Shown here: positions 8,013-17,598 of the stretch, piece by piece
How positions within the stretch are numbered: position 1 is the first letter of the stretch
How the letters are laid out: the number at the start of each line of letters is the position of its first letter
Assembly (NCBI GenBank): GCA_025934775.1
Contig: JAICWO010000021.1
Location: forward strand, 1-64,000
Origin: Gemmatimonadaceae bacterium
GTDB lineage: Bacteria > Gemmatimonadota > Gemmatimonadetes > Gemmatimonadales > Gemmatimonadaceae
Length of the DNA stretch: 64,000 bases
Reading direction: 5' to 3'
The notes under the pieces: generated by a model
Database searches by the model: none
Told to the model about the DNA's origin: nothing
Seen by the model: the letters and a program-made list of their open reading frames with translations, nothing else
Made by a program: the position numbers and the translations under genes

Positions 8013-9203
8013 TCATGACCCTTTGCTGACGCGGTACATCGCCACCGACCGCGGACCTACAGCCGCGGAGATCGTTCCATCAACCGTCGCGCTCTTGTGC
8101 GTCCACAGATCGCGCACGCCGTGACGGCCCGCGGCCAGCCCGAGCTCTTGCGGCGTCACCGCGATCGTCGCGGTCGCGGCTGAATCGCGGTTGAGCAGCA
8201 CGACCGCGGCGTCGCCGTTCGACATCGGCTTCATCCAGACTTCCTGCTCGCCGTCGTCGCGGATCCTGTGGCCCTGCATGCCGCCCCAATCCTGATCGAC
8301 GGCGATGACGTCGCGATTGGTGAGGATTGCGCGCGTCGAATCGTTCATCGAGCGGATGTCGTTGCCGGCGATGAGCGGCGCGTTGAGGAGCGACCAGAGG
8401 CTGAAGTGCGCGACGTACTCCGAATTCGTCATGCGGCCGTTGCCGACTTCGAGCATGTCGGGATCGTTCCAGGCGTTGGGGCCGGAGTACTTCTCGAGGC
8501 CGACCTGTTTGTCGAGAATACCGAGCATCGAGTCCCAGCGGTCGCGGATATCGCCGGTGGTGCGCCAGAGGTTCCCGCCGACGGAGCGTCCCCACTCCCA
8601 GGGCTTGTTGCGGCCCCACTCGCACAAGCTGTAGACGATCGGGCGTCCCGCCGCCGCGAGCGCGTCGCCCATCGCCTTGTAGCGCTCGAGGGCGGGCCGG
8701 TTCTGGTTGTTACAGTTGTCATATTTGAGATAATCAATGCCCCACGACGCGAATGTCCTAGCGTCGGCGACCTCGTGATCGAGGCTGGCGGGGCGGCGCT
8801 GGCAGGTGCCCGTGCCGGCGGACGAGTAGATGCCGATCTCGAGGCCCTTGGAGTGCACGTAGTCGGCGAGCCACTTCATGCCGTGGGGGAACCGCTGCGG
8901 GTCGGTCGCCAGATTGCCGTCCGCATCGCGCTGCGGCGCTTCCCAGCAGTCGTCGATGTTCACATAGTGGTAGCCGGCGTCCTTCATTCCCGACGAGACG
9001 ATCGCGTCCGCCGTCTCCTTGATCAGGTTCTCATCGATGCGGCAGCCGAACTTGTTCCAGCTGTTCCAGCCCATCGGCGGTGTAGGCGCGAGCCCGCCGC
9101 GCGCAACGGCGCTGGTGGGTGATCCAACCCGCATCGCGGTGCGGCAGCCCGCGAGTGTGATGAGGGCGGTGAGCATCCCGACGGCAACTGCGTTCACGCG
9201 CAT
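8013..9203 (-). CDS. GH27 alpha-galactosidase, exported lipoprotein
   Basis: 396 residues from the ATG at 9203, preceded by GGGAGAAG. There is a signal segment and lipobox LITLAGC. The (beta/alpha)8 domain begins with TPPMGWNSWNKFGC. The nucleophile Asp is in YLKYDNC and the acid/base Asp in WNDPDMLEVGN, both canonical for GH27. A C-terminal beta domain follows. The enzyme releases terminal alpha-galactose outside the cytoplasm; the divergent galT-galK genes then process galactose through the Leloir pathway. An N-acetylgalactosaminidase specificity cannot be ruled out from sequence. Confidence 0.88.
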   Translation of the reverse strand: MRVNAVAVGMLTALITLAGCRTAMRVGSPTSAVARGGLAPTPPMGWNSWNKFGCRIDENLIKETADAIVSSGMKDAGYHYVNIDDCWEAPQRDADGNLATDPQRFPHGMKWLADYVHSKGLEIGIYSSAGTGTCQRRPASLDHEVADARTFASWGIDYLKYDNCNNQNRPALERYKAMGDALAAAGRPIVYSLCEWGRNKPWEWGRSVGGNLWRTTGDIRDRWDSMLGILDKQVGLEKYSGPNAWNDPDMLEVGNGRMTNSEYVAHFSLWSLLNAPLIAGNDIRSMNDSTRAILTNRDVIAVDQDWGGMQGHRIRDDGEQEVWMKPMSNGDAAVVLLNRDSAATATIAVTPQELGLAAGRHGVRDLWTHKSATVDGTISAAVGPRSVAMYRVSKGS

Positions 9204-9242
9204 GAGCGGCTTCTCCCGTGAAAAATCCATCGCCCCGTCCTG

Positions 9243-9298
9243 AGCGAGAGCGGTAGCGGCATATTCGTTCCGCGAATAGCGTATACCGCTGACTCGCT
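9243..9298. promoter_or_regulatory. Large dyad symmetry in the divergent alpha-galactosidase / galT promoter
   Basis: AGCGGTA at 9249-9255 is mirrored by TACCGCT at 9284-9290, and ATTCG at 9263-9267 by CGAAT at 9273-9277. Outer flanks (AGCGAG before, CTCGCT after) continue the symmetry with small gaps. The centre is TTCCG. The right arm contains TATACC, a possible -10 element for galT. The layout suits a shared operator controlling both galactose transcripts, though an RNA hairpin in the galT leader is an alternative. Confidence 0.5.
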
Positions 9299-9316
9299 GA
9301 AATGGGAAGAGGACGC

Positions 9317-10354
9317 ATGGCCGAACGGCCGCACCCCGATCGAGAGGGATCGCACCGCCGCTTCAATCCGCTGCTCGACGAATGGGTGCTCTGCTCGCCG
9401 CGGCGACTGGACCGGCCGTGGCAGGGGCGCGTCGAGGCGGTCGCGATGCCGGCCCAAGCGGCGTACGAGCCGGATTGCTACCTCTGTCCCGGCAACGCGC
9501 GCGCGCGCGGCCAGCGCAATCCGAGCTACGAGCACACCTTCGCGTTCGACAATGATTTTCCGGCGCTCGATCCCGTCGCGCACGAACAATCGCTGCGTGA
9601 CGATCTGCTGCGGACGCAGCCCGAGAGCGGCCGATGTCGCGTCATCTGCTTCACCCCGCGGCACGATCTCTCGTTGTCACGCATGTCAGTGGCAGATGTC
9701 GCCCGGGTGGTCGACACATGGGCAGCGGAGTGCGACGCGCTCGCGTCGGCTGGGGCTGGCTACGTGCAACTATTCGAGAATCGCGGCGAGCTGATGGGGT
9801 GCAGCAACCCTCACCCGCACGCACAGATCTGGGCAACCGCGCACGTGCCGACCATGCCGGCGAAAAAGGCCGCGACCCAAGCGCGCTATTTCGACTCGCA
9901 CGGCTCCGATCTGCTCGGTGATTATCTCGAGCGCGAGCTCGGCGAGCAATCGCGGATCGTGATCGCGAACGAGCATTGGGTGGTGCTCGTTCCCTTCTGG
10001 GCAGTCTGGCCATTTCAGACGATGGTTGTCCCGCGCCGCCGGGTCGGCGTACTGTCGCAGCTCGCGCGCGACGAGCGCGTGTCGCTCGCGGCCGCGCTCT
10101 GCGACATCACCTCGCGCTACGACAATCTCTTCGATTGCGAGTTTCCATATTCGATGGGGTGGTCCGCGGCGCCCGTGGGTGCGGAGGACGATCCATCGTG
10201 GCGGCTGCACTGCGAATTCCTGCCGCCGCTGCTCCGCTCCGCCACAGTCAGAAAATTCCTCGTTGGCTATGAGCTGATGGCGGAGCCACAACGCGATCTC
10301 ACCGCCGAAGATGCCGCGGCGCGATTGCGTGCGACGTCGCCTCGCGCCGAATGA
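9317..10354 (+). CDS. galT: Galactose-1-phosphate uridylyltransferase
   Basis: 345 residues; swaps UMP between UDP-glucose and galactose-1-phosphate in the Leloir pathway. NPHPHAQIW near residue 175 carries the HPH active site, with the nucleophilic histidine between the proline and glutamine positions. CYLCPGN near 53 gives one zinc-binding pair. The N-terminal RFNPLLDEWVL and ENRG motifs are also family marks. ATG at 9317 has AAGAGG upstream at good spacing; an in-frame ATG at 9302 is less likely. It overlaps galK by four bases (ATGA), so the two are translationally coupled. Confidence 0.92.
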   Translation: MAERPHPDREGSHRRFNPLLDEWVLCSPRRLDRPWQGRVEAVAMPAQAAYEPDCYLCPGNARARGQRNPSYEHTFAFDNDFPALDPVAHEQSLRDDLLRTQPESGRCRVICFTPRHDLSLSRMSVADVARVVDTWAAECDALASAGAGYVQLFENRGELMGCSNPHPHAQIWATAHVPTMPAKKAATQARYFDSHGSDLLGDYLERELGEQSRIVIANEHWVVLVPFWAVWPFQTMVVPRRRVGVLSQLARDERVSLAAALCDITSRYDNLFDCEFPYSMGWSAAPVGAEDDPSWRLHCEFLPPLLRSATVRKFLVGYELMAEPQRDLTAEDAAARLRATSPRAE

Positions 10355-11520
10355 CGCCGGTTTCAAACGAAGCGCTCCGGAGTCTCCTGCGCCGGCGCTT
10401 CCGCGAGCGGTTCGGGCACGAGCCGCGACTCAGCGTCGCGCCCGGCCGAGTGAACCTGATCGGCGAGCACACGGACTACAACGATGGATTCGTGCTGCCC
10501 ATGGCGATCGATCGCGAGGTCATCGTGGCGTTTGGAGCTCGCGAGGAGCGCGGCATAGTCGCGCACGCTGTCGATTACGACGTCGAGCTGACCATCGCGA
10601 CCGGCGGAACGGACGCGACCGCGCTGCCGCATTGGACGCGCTATGTCGTCGCGATCGCGAACGCCGTTCGTGAGCGAGACGAGGTCCCCGGAGCGGAGCT
10701 GGTCATCGCCGGAAACGTTCCCGTGGGTGCGGGACTTTCGTCGTCCGCGGCGCTCGGCGTCACGTTGGCGCGTGCGTTCTTCGAGCTTGGCCGCCTGGAG
10801 TGGCGCGCCGCCGACGCCGCGGCGCTCGTTCAGCGCGCGGAGCTCGACGGACTGGGGGTGCGCTGCGGGATCATGGATCCATTCGCGTCCGCGGCGTCGC
10901 GCGCCGGATGCGCGACGCTGCTCGACTGCCGGTCGCTCCGGACGGAGCTCGTGCCGCTGCCGGCGGAAGCAGCCGTGGTCGTGATGGACACAGGAACGCG
11001 GCGCGCGCTCGCCTCGAGCGAGTACAACGAACGGCGCACGGCGTGCGATCGTGCGGTGCGCGCGCTGCAGGTGGAGGGCAAACCTGTTGCCGCACTGCGC
11101 GATATATCGCTCGACGACCTCACGGCGGCGCGAGACGCGTTGGACGACGTCGCCTTGGCGCGGGCTCGACATGTGATAGAAGAGAATCAGCGCGTGCTCG
11201 AATTCGCGGCCGCGCTCCGCGAGCAGGATCTCGCCGTCGCCGGAATGCTGATGGACGCCTCGCACGCGAGCCTGCGCGACTTGTATCAGGTCTCGAGCCC
11301 GGAGCTCGATTTGATCTGCGAGATTGCCCGCGCCGAACCTGGCTGTTACGGGGCGCGTATGACGGGGGCCGGTTTCGGCGGCTGCGCCGTGGCTCTCGTC
11401 GATGCCGGGAGGGTAGCGGACTGGGCGCCCCGAGTGGAGAATCAGTATCGCGCGCGTTCGGGCAAGTCCGGCGCGCTGATGCACGTCCATCCAAGCGACG
11501 GCGCTCACGTCGTCGCGTGA
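10351..11520 (+). CDS. galK: Galactokinase
   Basis: 389 residues of the GHMP kinase family. The substrate motif [15 protein letters not shown] is at about 30-45, the ATP loop [13 protein letters not shown] at about 128, and the C-terminal motif [13 protein letters not shown] near 345. The catalytic Asp is kept in CGIMDPFAS, but the following Gln that most galactokinases have (MDQF) is Pro here. It phosphorylates galactose at C1 with ATP. The gene is coupled to galT; the S9 peptidase gene starts 26 bases later and may be co-transcribed. Confidence 0.9.
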   Translation: MTPVSNEALRSLLRRRFRERFGHEPRLSVAPGRVNLIGEHTDYNDGFVLPMAIDREVIVAFGAREERGIVAHAVDYDVELTIATGGTDATALPHWTRYVVAIANAVRERDEVPGAELVIAGNVPVGAGLSSSAALGVTLARAFFELGRLEWRAADAAALVQRAELDGLGVRCGIMDPFASAASRAGCATLLDCRSLRTELVPLPAEAAVVVMDTGTRRALASSEYNERRTACDRAVRALQVEGKPVAALRDISLDDLTAARDALDDVALARARHVIEENQRVLEFAAALREQDLAVAGMLMDASHASLRDLYQVSSPELDLICEIARAEPGCYGARMTGAGFGGCAVALVDAGRVADWAPRVENQYRARSGKSGALMHVHPSDGAHVVA

Positions 11521-11546
11521 GCGCACTCACCCCAGGAGAAGAAGTC

Positions 11547-13952
11547 ATGCGGTACTCGCTCGCGATCGGGCTGGCGCTGTCGGCATTCACGTCCGCGCTC
11601 GCGCAGGGCACCCCAGCGGACTACGCGCGATCGGCGCAGCTCAACGCGCGATTCGAGGGACTCGCGCTCAACGTGCCGGACCACGCCACGTGGATCGCCA
11701 AGTCGAGCCAGTTCTGGTATCGGCGCACCGTGCGCGGCGGGCACGAGTTCATGCTCGTCGACGCCGCGACGAAAGAGAAGCGTCCCGCGTTCGACCATGA
11801 GAAGCTGGCGAAAGGCCTCGACGCCATCACCGACTCGAGCTACCGCGCGACCACGCTTCCGTTCACGGATTTCACGTTCAGCGACGACGAGCACTCGATA
11901 CGATTCGTCGCGAACGCGTTCAACTGGCGCTGTTCCGTCGTCGACTACACATGCGCGAAGCTCGACTCCGCGGTCACGAACGGCCGCTTCGGCGCGCGCG
12001 GCCGCGGCCCGGCCGTGGACGACAGCGAATACGCGGTGCCCTACGAAGGACCGTGGGACGACATCGAAGCGCTCGGCGACGAGGCGCTCGCGCAGCGCGC
12101 CGCCCAGCAGCAGCGCGGCGGCCGGGCCGCCGAGCCGGAGAACGTGCGCCGCTCGCCAGACGGAATGAGAGAAGCATACATAGAGAACTTCAATGTCTAC
12201 GTGAGGCCCGTCCATTCGCGCGCCGGTACGGAGCTCACGTACGACGGCTCCGAAGGCGGCGCGTATACACTGCAATCGATCGTGTGGTCGCCGGACTCGA
12301 AGAAGATCGCCGTGTACCGCGTCACGCCCGGGTACCGGCGGCTCGTGCGCTACGTCATCTCGTCGCCCGCCGATCAGCTCCAGCCGGAATACATGGAGCG
12401 CGTGTACGCGAAGCCGGGCGACGTGCTCGACGTGCGCGAGCCGGTGCTGGTGGACGTCGATGCGAAGCGCGCGACCCACATCGACTCGCAGGATTTTCCG
12501 AACGCGTATCAGATGACGGCGTTCGTGTGGCGCAAGGACAGTCATGCGTTCACCTTCGAGTACAACCAGCGCGGCCACCAGGTGTACCGCGTAATCGAGG
12601 TGAACGCGTCCACCGCCGCGCCGCGCGTCGTCATCGACGAAGAGTCGAAGACGTTCATCGACTACAGGCGCGCGAACGGCGGGCTCACCGATTCCGGCCG
12701 CGAGTTCCGGTACGACGTCGCCGACGGCAAAGAGATCATCTGGATGTCGGAGCGCGACGGCTGGAGCCATCTGTACCTGTACGACGGCGCGACCGGCAAA
12801 GTGAAAAACCAGATCACCAAGGGGCCGTGGGTCGTTCGCGCCGTGGAGCACGTCGACGAAGCAAAGCGACAGATCATCTTCGCGGCGAGCGGCATGGATC
12901 CCAAGATGGATCCGTACTTCACGCAGTACTACCGCATCAACTTCGACGGCACCGGCCTCACGCCGCTCACGAACGCGAACGGGACGCATTTCATCGCGTT
13001 CTCCGGCGACAGCACGTACTACCTCGATACGTGGTCGCGCGTCGATCTCGCGCCCGTGCTCACCGTTCGGCGCCTGAGCGACCAGAGCACGGTGATGGAC
13101 GTCGAGCACGGCGATATCTCCGCGCTCTCGGCGGCCGGTTGGAAGCCGCCCGAGGTGTTCGTCGCGAAAGGCCGCGACGGTACGACGGACATCTGGGGCG
13201 TGATCTTCAAGCCGACGAATTTCGACTCGACGAAGAAGTACCCGGTCATCGAGAACATTTACGCCGGCCCGCAGGGCTCATTCGTTCCGAAATCGTTCAG
13301 CGTGACGAACGCGATGCGGAACCTCGCGGAGCTTGGGTTCGTCGTCGTGCAGATCGACGGGATGGGGACGGCGAATCGCTCGAAGGCATTCCACGACGTG
13401 GCCTGGCACGATCTGGCCGACGCCGGCTTCCCCGATCGCATCCTCTGGCACAAGGCGGTCGCGGCGAAGTACCCGTGGTACGACATCTCGCGCGTCGGGA
13501 TCTACGGCACGTCCGCTGGCGGTCAGAATTCGCTCGGCGGCATGCTCTTCCACCCAGAGTTCTATAAAGCGGCCGTTTCAGCCGCCGGCTGCCACGACAA
13601 CCGCATGGACAAGATCTGGTGGAACGAGCAGTGGATGGGCTGGCCGATTGGACCGCAGTACGCCGCCTCATCGAACACGGAGCACGTGGCGAACCTGCGC
13701 GGCGACCTGATGCTCATCGTCGGCGAGCTCGATACCAACGTCGATCCCTCGTCGACGATGCAGGTGGTGAATGCGCTCATTAAGGCGAACAAGCGGTTCG
13801 ACCTGCTCGTGATCCCCGGGGCGGACCACACGGACGGCGGCCCGTACGGGCGCCTCAAGCGCGACGACTTCTTCGTGCATCACCTGCTCGGCGTCGAGCC
13901 GCCGGAGCGCAACGCGGCGACGGTGGTACAGGCGGGGCGGAACGGCGGGTAA
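11547..13952 (+). CDS. Secreted S9 prolyl oligopeptidase / dipeptidyl peptidase IV-like
   Basis: 801 residues. The start at 11547 follows AGGAGAAG and gives a signal peptide ending near ALAQG. The N-terminal half is a DPP IV beta-propeller; the C-terminal half is an alpha/beta-hydrolase domain. The catalytic Ser (about 656) is in YGTSAGGQ, the Asp in GELDTNVDP and the His in [13 protein letters not shown]-type enzymes cut dipeptides after proline from peptide N-termini in the periplasm. A short Arg/Gly-rich insert ([11 protein letters not shown]) lies between blades. An upstream in-frame extension into galK is not coding. Confidence 0.88.
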   Translation: MRYSLAIGLALSAFTSALAQGTPADYARSAQLNARFEGLALNVPDHATWIAKSSQFWYRRTVRGGHEFMLVDAATKEKRPAFDHEKLAKGLDAITDSSYRATTLPFTDFTFSDDEHSIRFVANAFNWRCSVVDYTCAKLDSAVTNGRFGARGRGPAVDDSEYAVPYEGPWDDIEALGDEALAQRAAQQQRGGRAAEPENVRRSPDGMREAYIENFNVYVRPVHSRAGTELTYDGSEGGAYTLQSIVWSPDSKKIAVYRVTPGYRRLVRYVISSPADQLQPEYMERVYAKPGDVLDVREPVLVDVDAKRATHIDSQDFPNAYQMTAFVWRKDSHAFTFEYNQRGHQVYRVIEVNASTAAPRVVIDEESKTFIDYRRANGGLTDSGREFRYDVADGKEIIWMSERDGWSHLYLYDGATGKVKNQITKGPWVVRAVEHVDEAKRQIIFAASGMDPKMDPYFTQYYRINFDGTGLTPLTNANGTHFIAFSGDSTYYLDTWSRVDLAPVLTVRRLSDQSTVMDVEHGDISALSAAGWKPPEVFVAKGRDGTTDIWGVIFKPTNFDSTKKYPVIENIYAGPQGSFVPKSFSVTNAMRNLAELGFVVVQIDGMGTANRSKAFHDVAWHDLADAGFPDRILWHKAVAAKYPWYDISRVGIYGTSAGGQNSLGGMLFHPEFYKAAVSAAGCHDNRMDKIWWNEQWMGWPIGPQYAASSNTEHVANLRGDLMLIVGELDTNVDPSSTMQVVNALIKANKRFDLLVIPGADHTDGGPYGRLKRDDFFVHHLLGVEPPERNAATVVQAGRNGG

Positions 13953-13980
13953 TTGTGAGATGGCTAATAGGAGATTGACA

Positions 13981-15228
13981 ATGGATCGACGAAAGTTCGT
14001 GCAGCACTCGGCCGGCGTCGTCGGCGCCGCCGCGTTGGCGCGGCACGGGCGGAGTCTCGAAGCGGTCGTGCCGATCGCGGGGGCCGTCGCGCCGGTCGCG
14101 CGTATCACGGACCAAGAGCGGCTCGCGCGCATCGAGAAGGCGCGAAAGCTGATGACCGACAACGGCATCGGCGCGATGTTCCTCGAGGGGGGATCGAGTC
14201 TCCTCTATTACACCGGCGTGCATTGGGGGAATAGCGAGCGGCCGTTCGGCGCGGTGATTCCGGCGAAGGGCGATCTCGCGTGGATCGCGCCGGCGTTCGA
14301 GGAGATGCGCGCCCGCGAGCTGATCAAGTTCTCGAATGACGTCCGCGTCTGGCAGGAGGACGAGAGCCCGTACGCCCTGATCGCGCAGATCGTGCGCGAT
14401 CGCGGCGCCGCGACGGGCAAGATCGGCTTCGAGGAGCGCGTTCGCTTCTTCATCTTCGACGGCGTGCGCCAGGAGCTTCCGCAGGCGACCTTCGTGAGCG
14501 CAACTCCCATCACCGCGGGCGGCCGGATCTACAAGTCGCCCGCCGAGATCGCGCTGCTGCAGCGCGCCAACGACATCACGCTCCAGGCGATCGCGCAGTC
14601 GCTCACGACGCTGCGCGAGGGGATGACGCAGCACGAGCTAGCGGCGAACGTTTCGGCCGCCACGCACAAGCTTGGCGCCGACGACGTGGACGATGCGCTC
14701 GTCATCTTCGGCAAATACACCGCGTTCCCCCACGGGAGCATCCAGCTGCAGCAGCTGCGCGAAGGCGACGTCGTGCTGATCGACGCCGGCTGCAAACTGG
14801 ATGGATATACGTCGGACATCACGCGCACCACGGTGTTCGGGAAGCCGACGCAGCGGCAGCGCGACATCTGGGATCTCGAAAAGCGCGCGCAGGCGGCGGC
14901 GTTCAAGACGGCGCAGATCGGCGCGCCGTGCGAGTCGGTCGACGCGGCCGCTCGGAAGGTGATCACCGGCGCGGGATTCGGGCCTGGCTACAAAGTCCCC
15001 GGACTCCCGCACCGGACCGGCCATGGCATCGGGCTCGATGGCCACGAGTGGACGAATTTCGTCCTCGGCAACAAGACGCCGCTCGCACCGGGCATGTGCT
15101 TCAGCGACGAGCCCACGATCGCGATCTACGGCGAGTTCGGTATCCGCCTCGAGGACTGCCTGCACATCACGGAGAACGGGCCCAAGTTCTTCACCGGTCA
15201 GGCCGAGTCGATCGAGCACGTTGCGTAG
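13981..15228 (+). CDS. Tat-exported M24 metallopeptidase (Xaa-Pro dipeptidase-like)
   Basis: 415 residues from ATG 13981, which has TAGGAGA upstream. The N-terminus MDRRKFVQHSAGVVGAAAL is a Tat signal, so the enzyme is exported folded, probably with metal bound. An N-terminal creatinase-like domain is followed by the pita-bread domain. Metal ligands are in DAGCKLDGYTSDITRT (two Asp), GHGIG (His), SDEPTI (Glu) and IRLED (Glu). It likely removes the residue before proline. It lies 28 bases after the S9 gene, a plausible partner in proline-peptide breakdown. Confidence 0.87.
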   Translation: MDRRKFVQHSAGVVGAAALARHGRSLEAVVPIAGAVAPVARITDQERLARIEKARKLMTDNGIGAMFLEGGSSLLYYTGVHWGNSERPFGAVIPAKGDLAWIAPAFEEMRARELIKFSNDVRVWQEDESPYALIAQIVRDRGAATGKIGFEERVRFFIFDGVRQELPQATFVSATPITAGGRIYKSPAEIALLQRANDITLQAIAQSLTTLREGMTQHELAANVSAATHKLGADDVDDALVIFGKYTAFPHGSIQLQQLREGDVVLIDAGCKLDGYTSDITRTTVFGKPTQRQRDIWDLEKRAQAAAFKTAQIGAPCESVDAAARKVITGAGFGPGYKVPGLPHRTGHGIGLDGHEWTNFVLGNKTPLAPGMCFSDEPTIAIYGEFGIRLEDCLHITENGPKFFTGQAESIEHVA

Positions 15229-15245
15229 GCGCACGTTGCGTAGGC
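15216..15245. repeat. 15-bp perfect tandem duplication across a stop codon
   Basis: GCACGTTGCGTAGGC occurs twice back to back (15216-15230 and 15231-15245). The stop codon TAG of the M24 gene lies in the first copy, so the second copy repeats the last codons and the stop downstream. It looks like a recent slippage or duplication event with no effect on the protein. Confidence 0.85.
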
Positions 15246-15376
15246 GCCGAATCGGGCTGGATTGATATTGGAACGCGGACTGGGCGCGCCTGAGGCGCTC
15301 GGAGGAGGCGCGGATGACTGCCTTGCAGTGACGCGGTATCGTGCCTCCCCACCGGAGAAAAGAGTCCGCGCCTCGT

Positions 15377-15415
15377 CCGACTGCCGCAGCTCCGTCAAGT
15401 CGGCGTCCCCTTTTT
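15377..15415 (+). terminator. Possible weak terminator after the M24 gene
   Basis: CCGACT (15377-15382) pairs with AGTCGG (15398-15403) and a run of five T follows at 15411-15415. The stem is short, the loop is 15 bases and the T-run is displaced by seven bases, so the call is weak. The rest of 15229-15459 shows no gene. Confidence 0.3.
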
Positions 15416-15459
15416 AATCCAACTCGACTCACGGGTGCCAACCCACCCGCGCGTGAATC

Positions 15460-16092
15460 TTACGGCATCCCGCTCAATCGCACGTACGTCGAATCGATCC
15501 TCCGGACGTAGCCGAGCGTCTCCGAGTATCGCCAATGGTGCACGGTGGGCGCGACGCGCTCGACGTTCGGCCAGTCCGGCTGACCGAGCTTGGCGCGCGC
15601 GACGGCGGCCGCGCGTGTGATCGTGCCTTCGCCGGCGTTGTAGCTGGCGAACATGAACTGATGCCGCTCGTCGTCTGGGATCTGATCCTTCCAGAGATCC
15701 CACAAATAACGATCGTGCATGATGCCGGCGGCGATGTTCCACTCGGGTTGATCGATCGACCCGAAGTCCGGGCGATGCGACGCGATGTCATGATACGTCG
15801 ACGGCATGAGCTGCATCACGCCGCGCGCGCCGACCCAGCTCTTTGCGCTCGCATTGAGCCCGCTCTCGGCGAATCCCTGCGCCTTGAAGTACTTCCAGTC
15901 GAACGCTGGTCCGAAGTACCGCTTCGCGTACTTTCGGAATGTCTGATCGTAGCGCGACGTCAGCTTCTTCGCGGCGCGCGCCTGTGCCGCGCCGTCGAGC
16001 GCGTCGCCGACTCTGCCGAGCGCCGAGTGCTGCGCGCGGACGGCGCCGGGAAGCGACAGCGCAGTTACCAGAACTAGTATGCTAGATCGCAT
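15460..16092 (-). CDS. Secreted lytic transglycosylase (SLT domain)
   Basis: 210 residues with a signal peptide ending near VRAQ. The SLT fold is clear: catalytic Glu in AQGFAESGLNA (near 75), then GARGVMQLMPSTY and FASYNAGEG. It cleaves peptidoglycan between MurNAc and GlcNAc, forming 1,6-anhydro ends. The domain arrangement is like the C-terminal part of MltF, without a substrate-binding domain. It follows the DUF350 gene by 13 bases, so both are probably co-transcribed. Confidence 0.88.
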   Translation of the reverse strand: MRSSILVLVTALSLPGAVRAQHSALGRVGDALDGAAQARAAKKLTSRYDQTFRKYAKRYFGPAFDWKYFKAQGFAESGLNASAKSWVGARGVMQLMPSTYHDIASHRPDFGSIDQPEWNIAAGIMHDRYLWDLWKDQIPDDERHQFMFASYNAGEGTITRAAAVARAKLGQPDWPNVERVAPTVHHWRYSETLGYVRRIDSTYVRLSGMP

Positions 16093-16105
16093 ATGGCACG
16101 AAGCG

Positions 16106-16309
16106 TCAGCCGATCGCGCGGCCGACGATCAGCGCGATCGAGACGAAGAGCGCCGCGATGAAGATCGCGACCGCGACGTTGCCGCGCTTGAGCTCCGCGG
16201 GAAAATCGACCTCCGGCGTGAGCCGGTCGATGATCCGATAGCTCACGTACATCAACACCACGCCGAGCGCGGCGTAGAGGAGATTGAGGGCGAGAATGGA
16301 CAATTGCAC
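16106..16309 (-). CDS. Small membrane protein, DUF350 family
   Basis: 67 residues with two predicted membrane helices: LNLLYAALGVVLMYVSY and VAVAIFIAALFVSIALIV, joined by a short polar loop (DRLTPEVDFPAELKRGN). The loop with a DFPAELKRGN-like sequence and the overall size fit DUF350. No enzymatic function is known for the family. It precedes the lytic transglycosylase gene in the same direction, hinting at a cell-envelope role. Confidence 0.7.
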   Translation of the reverse strand: MQLSILALNLLYAALGVVLMYVSYRIIDRLTPEVDFPAELKRGNVAVAIFIAALFVSIALIVGRAIG

Positions 16310-16611
16310 GACGCCTCCGGCGGCGGGTCAGGTGTGTGCTACGGAGTATGACGTGTAGCGGGCTCGGCTGGTTTCGACTTCGCGGATTGGACGGAGTTGG
16401 AACGGCCGGGGCTGCGGAGAACAGCACGGATGCCGCGGATTCGTCGGAGAGGCGGGAACGGCGGTGACGGGTGAGTTTGCGAACACCTCCAGGATGGTTC
16501 GGCGATCAAGGCATCGCGACGGTATTCTCAACGCAGCATTCACCGCCGTTCCGTCGTTTCGCTCCCTGCGCGGACTCCGTGGAGTCGTCCGCAGCCGCAG
16601 TCGATCCGCGC
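16310..16611. other. Intergenic, no gene seen
   Basis: Open frames here have no recognisable protein similarity and run as shadows into the YggL/YaeQ region. The stretch should hold the promoter for the DUF350 operon and the end of the YggL transcript. I see no strong hairpin with a T-run. Confidence 0.4.
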
Positions 16612-16896
16612 CTACTCGTCGAGATCGAACAGCGGCCCGATCTCGACCGACAATTCCGCCGCATGCTCCTCTGCCCAGCGGCGAACGAGCGCCCGGTCCG
16701 CGTCCGTCGCCTGCATCCCTTCGCGTGAAAGCGTGTACGTCGCCGACCGCTCTCCGCCGCCGGTACACGCGAGCTCGTTCGGCGTGATGACGTCCGCGAG
16801 GAAATTCGCACGCAGGATCTCGAAACTGTCGCGCGCCGCACCGGTCCGCGGCTCCATGCGCACCAGAAATCCGAACCGCGGGCAGGCGGCGCTCAT
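16612..16896 (-). CDS. yggL: YggL-family (DUF469) 50S ribosome-associated protein
   Basis: 94 residues starting at ATG 16896; the longer frame upstream is non-coding. The order of motifs fits YggL: a GFLVRME strand, FLADVITPNELACTGGG, then GMQATDADRALVRRWAEE and VEIGPLFDL at the C-terminus. E. coli YggL binds the large ribosomal subunit. Its start overlaps the YaeQ stop (ATGA), so translation is coupled. Exact role unknown. Confidence 0.65.
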   Translation of the reverse strand: MSAACPRFGFLVRMEPRTGAARDSFEILRANFLADVITPNELACTGGGERSATYTLSREGMQATDADRALVRRWAEEHAAELSVEIGPLFDLDE

Positions 16897-17441
16897 GCGA
16901 CGCGCTCGAGCGGCTCGCGCCGCACCTCGCCGTCGAGCGTCTCGCCGCCGATCGTGACGTAGAGATGGCGATCCGTGACGGCGAGATCGAGTGCGGTGCG
17001 ACGGTCGAGCCGCGCCACGAGTGCATCGATGAGCGCGCGATCGATCCCGTGGATCTCGACCGATTCGGCGCGGTGAATGCGCTCGCCGTCGAGCTGTCGG
17101 ACCAACTGGACGGGATCGCGATACGTGTAGACCGCGACGCGCGGCGACGACTTGCTCGCCTTGTGCAGCCGCGCCGCATCGGGAGCACCGACCTCGATCC
17201 ACGCCGTGATTGTTCCGGTCAGATCGCGCACGACGACCGCAGGCTCGTCCGGCTCGGAGAGTCCCTTGCCGAACGCGATCCCCTCTCGGTACTCGAGACA
17301 ATACGCGAGCACGCGCGTGACGAGGTACTCCTCCGTCTCGGAGGGGTGCCGCGCGGCGCGGATCGCGAGCGATTCGTACACGCCGCGATCGACGTCCGAG
17401 AGTTGCACGTCGAAGTTGTAAACGGTCGAGGTCAGTGCCAC
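16893..17441 (-). CDS. yaeQ: YaeQ-family protein
   Basis: 182 residues from a GTG start at 17441, which matches the ~180-residue length of YaeQ. Characteristic segments are ARHPSETEEYLVTRVLAYCL, FGKGLSEPDEPAV, DLTGTITAWIEVG and VAVYTYRDP. YaeQ has a PD-(D/E)XK nuclease-like fold but its biological role is not settled. No clear ribosome-binding site precedes the GTG; an ATG further upstream would add a non-conserved tail. It is followed without gap by yggL. Confidence 0.75.
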   Translation of the reverse strand: MALTSTVYNFDVQLSDVDRGVYESLAIRAARHPSETEEYLVTRVLAYCLEYREGIAFGKGLSEPDEPAVVVRDLTGTITAWIEVGAPDAARLHKASKSSPRVAVYTYRDPVQLVRQLDGERIHRAESVEIHGIDRALIDALVARLDRRTALDLAVTDRHLYVTIGGETLDGEVRREPLERVA

Positions 17442-17598
17442 GAGAATTTGCGAATCGGGTACCCGACTTGCTTGCAGCCGGTCGGCAGCGAGATCAGCAT
17501 CGTACATCGAACGTAACCACGCATCGGAGCATGCGAGCTCAACGGCCGCGGTTGGAGGATCCTCATCATACTCGCTTGGTGCGCCGAGGTTCGCCAGC

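Noticed and set aside
10800..11546. Long 5' extension of the S9 peptidase frame
   Set aside because: It overlaps galK in another frame, lacks family similarity, and the signal peptide with AGGAG upstream places the start at 11547.
11505..13109. 534-codon minus-strand frame
   Set aside because: Antisense shadow of the S9 gene with no recognisable domain.
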